30,960 nt of DNA from Pseudomonadota bacterium. GTDB taxonomy: Bacteria > Pseudomonadota > Alphaproteobacteria > Rhizobiales > Devosiaceae. Positions 23,454-30,960 of the stretch are shown here, one piece after another. Numbering within the stretch: position 1 is the first letter of the stretch; each line of letters begins with the position of its first letter. Location: assembly GCA_023431205.1 (NCBI GenBank), contig JAEYXQ010000179.1, positions 1 through 30,960 of the forward strand, given 5' to 3'. Both the position numbers and the translations under genes were made by a program. The notes below the pieces were generated by a model, which ran no database searches, was not told the origin of the DNA, and was given only the letters and a program-made list of their open reading frames with translations.

Positions 23454-24512
23454 ATGAACTCCACCGGCTCCAGCGCTGCTTCGCCATGGTGGACACCCTC
23501 GGTCCATGCCGATCGGCGACCGATCCTCCTTGCGCGGAACCGGATCGATGGGGCGGTGCGGACCTATCTCGCCGAGCGCGACTTCCTGATCGTCGACCCG
23601 CCCGGACTGCAGCGGTCGCCCGGCAACGAGACGCATCTGCATGCCTTTGCCACCGACATGATCGGCAATGACGGGGTAGCGCAGCGGCGGTACCTGCATA
23701 CCTCGCCCGAATTCACCATGAAGAAGCTGCTGGCGGCCGGTGAGCGGCGGATCGCGAGCCTGCAGCATGTGTGGCGCAACCGCGAGCGCAGTGCGCTGCA
23801 CCATCCCGAGTTCACCATGCTGGAGTGGTACCGGGCGGAGGAGCCGTACGGCTCGGTGATCGAGGATTGCATCGCCATCATCCGGCTGGCGGCGGAGGCG
23901 ACCGGCATCGGGCGCTTCAGCTTCCGGGGGCGGGAGTGCGATCCGCGGGCGGAGGTGGAGCGGGTGAGCGTGGCCGAGGCGTTCCTCGATCATGCCGGGA
24001 TGGAGCTGTTGGCGACGGTGGATGCCGACGGGGTTCCGGATGGAGAAAAGCTGGCGGATCAGATGCTTGGCCGGGGTCTCGAGGTGCCGGAGGACCGCAG
24101 CTGGAGCTACCTGTTCAGCCGGATCCTGGTCGAGAAGGTGGAGCCGCAGCTGGGCAATGGCCGGATTACGGTGCTGGATCGCTACCCGGCGGCGGAGGCG
24201 GCGCTGGCGCGGCGGGTGCCGGGGGACCGGCGGGTCAGCGAGCGGTTCGAGATCTACGCTTCGGGGGTGGAACTGGCCAACGGGTTCGGCGAACTGACCG
24301 ATCCGGAGGAGCAGCGCCATCGTTTCGCCGCCGAGATGAACGAAAAACAACGGCTCTATAACGAGACCTATCCGCTGGATGAGGATTTCCTCGCGGCACT
24401 GGCGCTGATGCCTGACGCGAGTGGGGTGGCGATGGGGTTCGATCGGCTGGTGATGCTGGCGACGGGGGCGCAACGCATCGAACAGGTGCTGTGGGCACCG
24501 GTGGTGGAATGA
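23454..24512 (+). CDS. epmA: EF-P lysyl-lysine ligase EpmA (PoxA/GenX)
   Basis: A 352-residue class II lysyl-tRNA-synthetase-like enzyme without an anticodon-binding domain, which joins (R)-beta-lysine to Lys34 of EF-P. Motif 2 is HVWRNRERSALHHPEFTMLE and motif 3 has VAMGFDRLVML. The HTSPEFTMKKLLAAG segment is also typical. It is divergent from efp with 129 bp between starts and overlaps epmB as ATGA. The function is standard for the family and fits the neighbours. Confidence 0.94.
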   Translation: MNSTGSSAASPWWTPSVHADRRPILLARNRIDGAVRTYLAERDFLIVDPPGLQRSPGNETHLHAFATDMIGNDGVAQRRYLHTSPEFTMKKLLAAGERRIASLQHVWRNRERSALHHPEFTMLEWYRAEEPYGSVIEDCIAIIRLAAEATGIGRFSFRGRECDPRAEVERVSVAEAFLDHAGMELLATVDADGVPDGEKLADQMLGRGLEVPEDRSWSYLFSRILVEKVEPQLGNGRITVLDRYPAAEAALARRVPGDRRVSERFEIYASGVELANGFGELTDPEEQRHRFAAEMNEKQRLYNETYPLDEDFLAALALMPDASGVAMGFDRLVMLATGAQRIEQVLWAPVVE

Positions 24513-25537
24513 CGCTACGCTCCATTGATGACCTCGCGGCGGCCGGCCTTGCCGAACACGACCCCATGCTGGAGGAGGTCGCGGCGCGCTATGCCGTGGC
24601 CGTCAGCCCGGCGCTGGTCGACCTGATCGATCCCGCCGATCCGAACGATCCGATCGCGCGGCAGTTCGTGCCCAGCGTGGCGGAACTGGTGACGCGGCCG
24701 GAAGAGCGCGCCGACCCGATCGGGGACCTTTCGCACTCGCCGGTAGAAGGGATCGTGCACCGCTATCCCGACCGGGTGCTGCTCAAGGCGGTGCATGTTT
24801 GCCCGGTCTATTGCCGCTTCTGCTTCCGCCGCGAGATGGTGGGCCCGGCCGGGCTGGGGACACTGACCGCAGCGGAACTCGATGCGGCGATCGGCTATAT
24901 CGCGGCACACCCGCAGGTCTGGGAGGTGATCCTGACGGGCGGCGATCCGCTGGTGCTGTCGCCGCGGCGGCTGGAAGCGATCATGGGGCGGCTCGCCGCG
25001 ATCGAGCACGTCAAGGTGGTGCGCTTCCATACCCGTGTGCCGGTGGTGGAGCCGGAGCGGATCGACGCGGCGATGGTGGCGGCGCTCAAGGCGAGCGGCA
25101 AGGCGACCTACCTTGCCGTCCATGCCAACCATCCGCGCGAGTTCAGCCTGGCGGCCCGGGCGGCGGTGGCGAGGCTGGCTGATGCCGGCATCGTGCTGGT
25201 CAGCCAGTCGGTGCTGCTCCGGGGCGTGAATGACGACGTCGAGACGCTGTCGGCGCTGATGAAGACCTTCGTCGAGAACCGGATAAAGCCTTACTACCTG
25301 CACCATCCCGACCTGGCGCCGGGCACCAGCCATTTCCGCCTCGGCATCGAGGAGGGCCAGAAGCTGGTGGAAGCGTTGCGGGGGCGTATATCGGGGCTGG
25401 CGCAGCCGACCTATGTGCTGGACATCCCCGGCGGGCACGGCAAGTCGGTGCTGGGGGAGGGCGCCGCTAGGCGGGGTGATGGGTGCTTCACCGTGCGGGA
25501 CTGGCAGGGGCAGGACCACCGCTACACCGGTGAATGA
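24509..25537 (+). CDS. epmB: EF-P beta-lysylation protein EpmB (lysine 2,3-aminomutase)
   Basis: A 342-residue radical-SAM enzyme that converts (S)-lysine to (R)-beta-lysine for EpmA. The [4Fe-4S] motif CxxxCxxC is at Cys98, Cys102 and Cys105 (CPVYCRFC), and a PLP-binding Lys is likely in DIPGGHGKSVL. The start ATG overlaps the end of epmA (ATGA). At this length it is the short EpmB form rather than a clostridial catabolic aminomutase. The context with efp and epmA makes the role secure. Confidence 0.93.
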   Translation: MTLRSIDDLAAAGLAEHDPMLEEVAARYAVAVSPALVDLIDPADPNDPIARQFVPSVAELVTRPEERADPIGDLSHSPVEGIVHRYPDRVLLKAVHVCPVYCRFCFRREMVGPAGLGTLTAAELDAAIGYIAAHPQVWEVILTGGDPLVLSPRRLEAIMGRLAAIEHVKVVRFHTRVPVVEPERIDAAMVAALKASGKATYLAVHANHPREFSLAARAAVARLADAGIVLVSQSVLLRGVNDDVETLSALMKTFVENRIKPYYLHHPDLAPGTSHFRLGIEEGQKLVEALRGRISGLAQPTYVLDIPGGHGKSVLGEGAARRGDGCFTVRDWQGQDHRYTGE

Positions 25538-25577
25538 CGCATTGCCGGCGGGAGAGCCTCCGTTCACACTGCGCGGC

Positions 25578-25853
25578 ATGGCACAGATCGGACACAATGG
25601 CGGACCACCGCTGGACGAGCCGGCACATGAATGGGGCAACGGCCCCTTCGGCCGGTATTTCGAGTGGAAGGCGGCAGTCCACAACGCCTACCACGGTATT
25701 CCCGTCGAAATTGCGGTGATGCGGGCGCGCCGGGCGGCCAAGCTCGGCCTCACCTATGAGGAATATACGCTCGAGATCCTCGAGCGCGGCCGGTTTCTCC
25801 AGGCCAGCGACACCGAGCGCATCCTCGAGATCAAGCGACGGCGGGAACTCTAG
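25578..25853 (+). CDS. Small conserved hypothetical protein (IGHNGGPPL type)
   Basis: A 91-residue soluble protein that opens MAQIGHNGGPPLDE, a pattern I recall from small alphaproteobacterial proteins of unknown function. The rest is helical and basic (IAVMRARRAAKLGLTYEEYTLEILERGRFLQ and IKRRREL). The ATG at 25578 is chosen; a GTG at 25530 that overlaps the epmB stop is possible and would add 16 residues. No ribosome binding site is clear for either. It may be translated from the epmA-epmB transcript. No function is proposed. Confidence 0.6.
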   Translation: MAQIGHNGGPPLDEPAHEWGNGPFGRYFEWKAAVHNAYHGIPVEIAVMRARRAAKLGLTYEEYTLEILERGRFLQASDTERILEIKRRREL

Positions 25854-25856
25854 CGT

Positions 25857-26633
25857 TCATTCCTCGCGGTAGATGTCGAAGGGGCCGATCGCCTGCGTGG
25901 TCGCCATCAGCTGGATCTTGTTGACGTTGACGTGCTCGGGCAGCGAGGTGGCCCAGAAGATCGACTCGGCGATGTCCTCGGCGGTCATGGCCCTGGTGCC
26001 GGAATAGGGCTTGGAGGCCTTGTCCTCGTCCCCCTTGAACCGCACGAGCGAGAACTCCGTTTCCGTCAGACCCGGCTCGATATCGGTGACGCGGACGTTC
26101 TTGCCCTGCAGGTCGGAGCGGAGGTTGAGCGCGAAGTGGCGCACGAAGGCCTTGCTGGCGCCGTAGACCGAGCCGCCCGGATACGCGAATTCACCAGCGA
26201 CCGACCCCAGCGTCACCACATGGCCGCCGCCGCGCGCGATCAGCCCGGGAAGCAGCAGGCGAATGGTGTAGACGAGGCCGGAGATATTGGTGTCGATCAT
26301 CGTCTGCCAGTCGTCGAGATCGGCTTCGGCCGCAGGCTGAAGACCCAGGGCGAGACCGGCATTGGCGAGCACGACGTTGATGCCGTCGAAGGGCGCCGGG
26401 ATATCGGTGATCGCCCGCTCCATGGCAGTCCGGTCGCGCACATCGAGTTCGACGGTGTGGCAGTTGTCGGCACCCAGTTCCTGCTGCAGCGCCTCGAGGC
26501 GATCACCGCGCCGGCCGGTGGCGATCACCTTGCCGCCGGCGGCCACATAGCGGCGCGCGGCAGCGGCGCCGAAGCCGGAGGTGGCGCCGGTGATGAAGAC
26601 GACGAAGCGGGTCGGATCGAGAAGCTGGTACAT
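25857..26633 (-). CDS. Short-chain dehydrogenase, YdfG-like
   Basis: A 258-residue SDR with the NADP-binding TGATSGFG (residues 15-22), NAG at 91-93, catalytic Asn116, Ser144, Tyr157 and Lys161 (YGASK). The C-terminal part (NVNKIQLMATTQAIGPFDI) resembles YdfG, the NADP-dependent 3-hydroxy acid or serine dehydrogenase group. No membrane segment is seen. It lies downstream of tamB on the same strand after a 66-bp gap, and its end meets the small hypothetical gene with three bases between. Confidence 0.88.
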   Translation of the reverse strand: MYQLLDPTRFVVFITGATSGFGAAAARRYVAAGGKVIATGRRGDRLEALQQELGADNCHTVELDVRDRTAMERAITDIPAPFDGINVVLANAGLALGLQPAAEADLDDWQTMIDTNISGLVYTIRLLLPGLIARGGGHVVTLGSVAGEFAYPGGSVYGASKAFVRHFALNLRSDLQGKNVRVTDIEPGLTETEFSLVRFKGDEDKASKPYSGTRAMTAEDIAESIFWATSLPEHVNVNKIQLMATTQAIGPFDIYREE

Positions 26634-26699
26634 GCTGGCACTTGCGGTTGGTGAGACCGCAGGGTGCGTCGGCAGGCGCGGGGCGTCAACCTGCCCAGG

Positions 26700-29600
26700 C
26701 TAGTAGTCGCGCTCGTAGAAGACGCCGAGGCTGGTGTCGCCGTTCTGTCCGGCCGAGCCGCGGACGGTGAGGTCGCTGGTGACATCGAGATTGATGTTCA
26801 CGCGGCTCTGCCCATTCGCGCCGGCAGTGACGCCGAGATAGACATTGTCCTGGATGTAGGTGCCGGCCTGCACCGCCAGATTGCCCTTGTCGTCGGTGGT
26901 GACGTCGAGGTCGGCAAGACCGGCAGCACCGCGCAGGCCGTCGACGAGGTCTCCGCCACCGCCGCCCGCCAGTTCCGCCGCCGCGGCGGCAAGGCGGGCG
27001 AGCTGCAGGGGGGACAGTTCGTCGAGCGAGCGGTTGAAGATCAGCCGGCTCAGCACCTCATCCTGCGGCAGCGGCGGATTGGAGGTGAAGCTCACATCTA
27101 CTTCCGAGACGCGCCCGGAGACGGTCACGAACACGGTGATGCCATCGCCTTCGGTGCGGGCCACCAGATTGAGGAAGGGGTCGAGATCGCCCACCAGGGT
27201 GACGGTACCGGACTCGAAGGTGATGCGCTGGCCGAGTACCGAGAGGCGCCCACGGATCAGCGAGAACCCACCCACCGGCTGGATGTTGTTGACCGGACCG
27301 GTGAGGCGCACCGAGCCGCCGGCTTCGGCATCGAGGCCGCGGCCACGGATATAGACCTGGGCAGGCGCGGTCAGCATGACGTCGAGCAGGAGACCGGCCG
27401 GGCGGCTCTGCGGCACCGGTGCACCCGGGGCCGTGTCGATGCGGGCGCGGTCGAGGGTAATCGCCACCGGACGCGGCGTGTTGCGATGATCGACATCGAT
27501 CAGTTGCGCGCCGCCGCCGAAGCTGTTGGGCACGGTGATATCGGCCCGTTCGACCAGCACACTGCCGCTGAGCAGTGGGTTACCCACCAGGTTGCCGGTG
27601 AGGGCGAGATCGCCGGACAGTGTCGCAACGAACAGATTGCCGTCGGCATAGCGGGCATTGCGGAGCGCCAGCGTCAGATTGGCAGGGAAGCCGCCGGAGA
27701 GCCCAATCGAGCCGGACGCCGCAACCGTGCCGCCGGTGGCGGAACTGCCGCTGAGGCGCTGGATGACGAGATTGCTGCCGTCAAGGCTGGCGCTGCCCGA
27801 GATGCCGACCAGGCGCAGGTTCAGCTCCGGGTCGACGTATCCGGCGCCGCTAGTGGACACGGTGCCACCGAAGGTGGGGCTGTTGAGGCTGCCACCGACA
27901 CGGGCATCGAGATTGAGGACGCCACTGAGCTGTCCGCCGCGGTCGGCAAGCCAGCGGTTGCCGAGCGCCAGTGGAGCAGAGCCGGTGAGGGTGAGGTCAA
28001 GGCCGGTCCCAGCGAGCGGAATGGTGCCGGAACCGGAGAGGCTCAGCCCGCCGCCCTGGGCCGAAAGGGAAGCGAGCTGGACAGCACCGTCGGCAAAGCT
28101 GCCCGTGGCGGTGGCTGAGACATTGTTGACGCCGAGATCCTGCAGGGCGCGGGCGTTGACGCTGCTGGCCGAGGCTTCAAAGCGCACTGCAGGGTCGGAT
28201 GAAGGGCCGCTGATGGTGGCTCGGCCATTGAGGGTCCCGCTCAAGGCCAGATCGGGCGCAAAGGCATTGGCGATCGAAAGCGGCAGCGACTGGATGTCGG
28301 CGGTGATGTCGAGCGTGCTGCCGGCGGTGCCGGTGGCGGTGATCGAGCCGGAGCCGACAGCGAAGCGGATGGCGTCGAGCCGGACGCTTTCGCCAATCAC
28401 TTCCAGCGTCGCGGGCTGGGCGAGGCGTGCGGTGAGGCTGCCCTGGTCGAGGTTGGCCCGCTCCAGCGCTAGGCGATAGCCGTTCTCGACGGGGGTCAGC
28501 GAGCCGGCGACGTCGAGATCGGTGCCGGTGGCGAGCCGGGCTTGGGCGTCAAAGCTGGTGGCGCCGCCCGACCGGCTGGCGCGCGCGGCGAGGGTTTCCA
28601 CCGTCACTCCGCCTGCAACCACGTCGGTCGCCGAAGCGCTGCCGTCGATGGCGGGGACGCCGAACAGGTCGGCGACCGTGGCGTTGATGTCCGCCGCGCC
28701 GATCCGGACGGCGTCGAGGCGGAGAGCGGAGACATCGGCGCGCACGGTGGCGGATTGCCGCTCGTCGGTCGCCGAGAGGGTCACGTCGGCATTGATGGCG
28801 CCTTCGGCGTCGAGCAGCAGCAGGGCGGCTGGAATGGAGACATCGGGCGAGACCAGCGACAGCGAGCCGTCGAGCAGCCCGCTCGCGCCCGTTCGGGTCA
28901 CGGCACCGGTGATGCGGGTGCCGGCGGCCTGGAAGTCGATCTGGCTCAGGGCCAGGGTATCGCTGTCGGCGGCGACGCTGGCGGAGAGGAGGGTGCGGTA
29001 GCCATCAAGTGAGGCTCCGCCGGAGATGGTGCCGGCGAGGCCGGCATCGGTGGTGCTGCCGTCAAAGCGCAGGGTGGCATCGCGCAGGGCGCGGTCGACC
29101 AACTGGCCCTCGGCGATGGTGCCGACCAAGGAGAGGTCGATGATGCCCTCTTCGCCACGGGCCGTGCCGACGACCCGCACGGCGCCGGAGCCGGCATCGG
29201 TGACCAGCGCTAGATCGGCAAGATCGAGCGTGAAGCCGAAATCGGCGATGGCGGAGGCATAGGTGCCATCGGCCGTCAGTTGCAGGTGCTGGTTGCCGAG
29301 GCGGAAGGTGTCGGCCTCGAGGCCGGATTCGGTGCGGGCGAGGCGCCCGGAGAGCGCCACCGTGCCGTCGAGCAGGGGGTCCGCCACCGCATCGTCGACC
29401 TCGAGGCCGGTGCCGGTGCCGTCGAGCACGAGATCGAAGCCGCCGCTCAGCGGCTGGAGCCGGCCGGTGGCCTCGAGCGACAGGGCGCCATCGAGGTCGC
29501 GGCCGGCAAGGCCGGAGAAGGGCGCGATGCTCGATGTCTCAAGCCCGATATCGCCCTTGAAGTCGAACCCGTCGAGTTCACCGGTCAGGGCGGCGGTGAG

Positions 29601-30960
29601 ATTGGCACCGGCGATCCGCAATTCGGCAAGCTGCACCGGCTCACCGGCATTCCACAACCCGGCAAGACCAAGGCCGATGCTGTCGCCGAGGGCGGCTTCC
29701 ACCTCGGGACTGGCAGCGATGCCGGAAAGGGCGCCGTCGCCGTTGAAGGTCAGGCGGCGGCTGGCGGGGTCGGAGAGGTTGGTCGCGACGCCGCCGAGGT
29801 CGAAGCGGAGGGTGTCGGCGGCGAAATCGGTGCTCTCGAAACCAGTGGCGGCGAGGGCGGCGGACCACGTGTCGCCCGCCTCGGTGCCGTAGTCGATCGA
29901 CAGTTGAGCGGAGCCGATGCGGGTGGCTGCGCCCGGAACGGGCAGGGTGACGGCGGCACCGCTCGGATCGGCAATGACCGCATCGAGGTCGAGACGGGTG
30001 AGGAAATTGTCAGCGGTGGTGGCGGCGCTGCCGGACACCGAAAGCTGGCCGCCGGTGAGGCGGAAGGCATCGACCGTGACGCCACCTTCGGAGCGGACCA
30101 AGGCATCGGCCGTCAACGCCGTCTCGGCGCCGAAGAAGGGCCGGTAAGGCTCGGCGATCAGGTTCGACAGCGGCCCACGGAGGTCGGCATCGACCGTATA
30201 GCCTTCGGCGACCTGACTGATGGTGGTGGTGCCGGCGAGCGCCGTCTGCCCGTTGGCGGCGAGGGTCAGGTCGGCGCGCAGGTCCGAGACCGGACCGCTG
30301 CCGGTGAGGGTGAGCGAGACGGCGGGGCGACCTTCGATGTTGAGGAGATTGGCGATGACGCCGTTCTCCGGCTCCTCGAGGACGAAACCGAGGTCGAGAA
30401 CGTTGGATTCGGCCAGGTAGTCGAGGTCGAGATCCAGCGTGCCGCCCGGACCGTCGAGACGGACGATGTCGAGATTGGCGTCGAGATTGCCGCTTTCGAG
30501 CTGGAAGGCGCCGGCGAGCGAAATCTCCGACCCGAGGCCGAACACGTTCTCACCGAACGTGACGGTGGGAACGCTCAACTCGTTGAGGAACACCGCCACC
30601 GGGAACTCGGGGATCTGGAAGCTGCCGGCTTCCGGTGCCGGCAGGTTCGGCTGGTCCGACGGGACGGGGTTGCGAAGATACTCGATCGAATCCGCAGTGA
30701 GCGAATTGACTTCGAGGCGGCCGAGGAACAGGGCCGCCTGGTTCCAGTTGAGGCTGGCGTTGTTGACGCGCAGCCAGACGCCTTCGGCATCGGAGATGGT
30801 GATCTCGCGGACCGACACGTTGGAGCCGAGAATGCCGTCGATGTTGGACAGCCGGATCTGGCGCTCAGGGGTCGACAGGCGGTCCTGGACGAAATTGGTC
30901 AGCCAGTCCTTCTGTTCCTCGTTGCTCATGGCGAGCACGTCCTGCTGCCCGGCGACGGGG
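26700..30960 (-). CDS. tamB: TamB translocation and assembly module subunit, C-terminal part
   Basis: About 1,420 residues are visible and the frame is open to the right edge, so the N-terminal anchor and the start are outside. It has the repetitive beta-strand composition of TamB/AsmA-like proteins (many short GxLxLxGxG-like strands) and ends with the conserved DUF490 domain, finishing SLGVFYERDY. The N-proximal part reads NFVQDRLSTPERQIRL and IDGILGSNVSVREITI, matching TamB starts. TamB bridges inner and outer membranes and helps TamA insert outer-membrane proteins or carry lipids. The tamA gene is expected upstream, to the right of the window. Confidence 0.88.
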   Translation of the reverse strand, partial: PVAGQQDVLAMSNEEQKDWLTNFVQDRLSTPERQIRLSNIDGILGSNVSVREITISDAEGVWLRVNNASLNWNQAALFLGRLEVNSLTADSIEYLRNPVPSDQPNLPAPEAGSFQIPEFPVAVFLNELSVPTVTFGENVFGLGSEISLAGAFQLESGNLDANLDIVRLDGPGGTLDLDLDYLAESNVLDLGFVLEEPENGVIANLLNIEGRPAVSLTLTGSGPVSDLRADLTLAANGQTALAGTTTISQVAEGYTVDADLRGPLSNLIAEPYRPFFGAETALTADALVRSEGGVTVDAFRLTGGQLSVSGSAATTADNFLTRLDLDAVIADPSGAAVTLPVPGAATRIGSAQLSIDYGTEAGDTWSAALAATGFESTDFAADTLRFDLGGVATNLSDPASRRLTFNGDGALSGIAASPEVEAALGDSIGLGLAGLWNAGEPVQLAELRIAGANLTAALTGELDGFDFKGDIGLETSSIAPFSGLAGRDLDGALSLEATGRLQPLSGGFDLVLDGTGTGLEVDDAVADPLLDGTVALSGRLARTESGLEADTFRLGNQHLQLTADGTYASAIADFGFTLDLADLALVTDAGSGAVRVVGTARGEEGIIDLSLVGTIAEGQLVDRALRDATLRFDGSTTDAGLAGTISGGASLDGYRTLLSASVAADSDTLALSQIDFQAAGTRITGAVTRTGASGLLDGSLSLVSPDVSIPAALLLLDAEGAINADVTLSATDERQSATVRADVSALRLDAVRIGAADINATVADLFGVPAIDGSASATDVVAGGVTVETLAARASRSGGATSFDAQARLATGTDLDVAGSLTPVENGYRLALERANLDQGSLTARLAQPATLEVIGESVRLDAIRFAVGSGSITATGTAGSTLDITADIQSLPLSIANAFAPDLALSGTLNGRATISGPSSDPAVRFEASASSVNARALQDLGVNNVSATATGSFADGAVQLASLSAQGGGLSLSGSGTIPLAGTGLDLTLTGSAPLALGNRWLADRGGQLSGVLNLDARVGGSLNSPTFGGTVSTSGAGYVDPELNLRLVGISGSASLDGSNLVIQRLSGSSATGGTVAASGSIGLSGGFPANLTLALRNARYADGNLFVATLSGDLALTGNLVGNPLLSGSVLVERADITVPNSFGGGAQLIDVDHRNTPRPVAITLDRARIDTAPGAPVPQSRPAGLLLDVMLTAPAQVYIRGRGLDAEAGGSVRLTGPVNNIQPVGGFSLIRGRLSVLGQRITFESGTVTLVGDLDPFLNLVARTEGDGITVFVTVSGRVSEVDVSFTSNPPLPQDEVLSRLIFNRSLDELSPLQLARLAAAAAELAGGGGGDLVDGLRGAAGLADLDVTTDDKGNLAVQAGTYIQDNVYLGVTAGANGQSRVNINLDVTSDLTVRGSAGQNGDTSLGVFYERDY

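Noticed and set aside
23325..24473. Upstream extension of the efp frame
   Set aside because: It is antisense to epmA, and EF-P homologues begin at the ATG at 23324.
26664..28118. Long plus-strand reading frame opposite tamB
   Set aside because: It is the antisense shadow of a GC-rich gene; its composition is low-complexity with no domain pattern, whereas the minus strand gives a clear TamB C-terminus.
1..30960. CRISPR arrays, tRNA genes, insertion sequences, prophage or toxin-antitoxin genes
   Set aside because: I looked for regular direct repeats, cloverleaf arms and transposase or integrase motifs and saw none that hold up.

Overview
The window is GC-rich, gene-dense chromosomal DNA. I read it as an alphaproteobacterium of the order Hyphomicrobiales, perhaps Devosia-like. 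The basis is gene content: a smo-type polyol ABC operon with SorC regulator and MtlK-type dehydrogenase, an FnrL-type regulator with an N-terminal cysteine cluster, an EcfG-type stress promoter, NHEJ genes, efp-epmA-epmB and tamB. The taxon is an inference. There are no rRNA, tRNA, phage, insertion-sequence or CRISPR features that I can support.

Layout. 1-231: end of a DUF1801-like gene. 979-2496 and 233-982 (minus): a polar amino-acid ABC importer in the order binding protein, permease, ATPase, with a terminator-like hairpin after the binding-protein gene. 2798-4710 (plus): a zinc-dependent dehydrogenase and a TIM-barrel isomerase/epimerase with overlapping ends; the dehydrogenase has a damaged or non-canonical start. 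4818-6010: an [4Fe-4S] FNR-type regulator convergent with a hemerythrin-like protein; a near-consensus FNR box lies upstream of the hemerythrin gene. 6190-14929 (plus): SorC regulator, sugar-alcohol ABC importer (binding protein, two permeases, ATPase), mannitol/arabitol-type long-chain dehydrogenase and an FGGY kinase that looks like a D-ribulokinase. Three related GC-rich palindromic repeats sit in the gaps of this operon.

14935-20833 (plus): a tightly packed DNA-repair run begins 5 nt after the kinase: LigD, Ku, a protein that reads as BRCT + helix-turn-helix-like region + TPR, a KANL3/Tex30-type alpha/beta hydrolase and exodeoxyribonuclease III. This is the best candidate for an incompletely described system, an extended NHEJ module. 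20903-21871: acetylxylan esterase family protein. 21960-22707: a stress operon (DUF892 ferritin-like protein and a small protein with two DUF2934 units exactly 30 residues apart) with an EcfG-type promoter in front and an intrinsic terminator behind.

22755-25537: elongation factor P (minus) divergent from EpmA and EpmB (plus), the complete beta-lysylation pathway for EF-P Lys34, followed by a small unknown protein (25578-25853). 25857-26633 (minus): a YdfG-like short-chain dehydrogenase. 26700-30960 (minus): the C-terminal 1,420 or so residues of TamB, running off the right edge; the upstream partner TamA would be expected beyond it.
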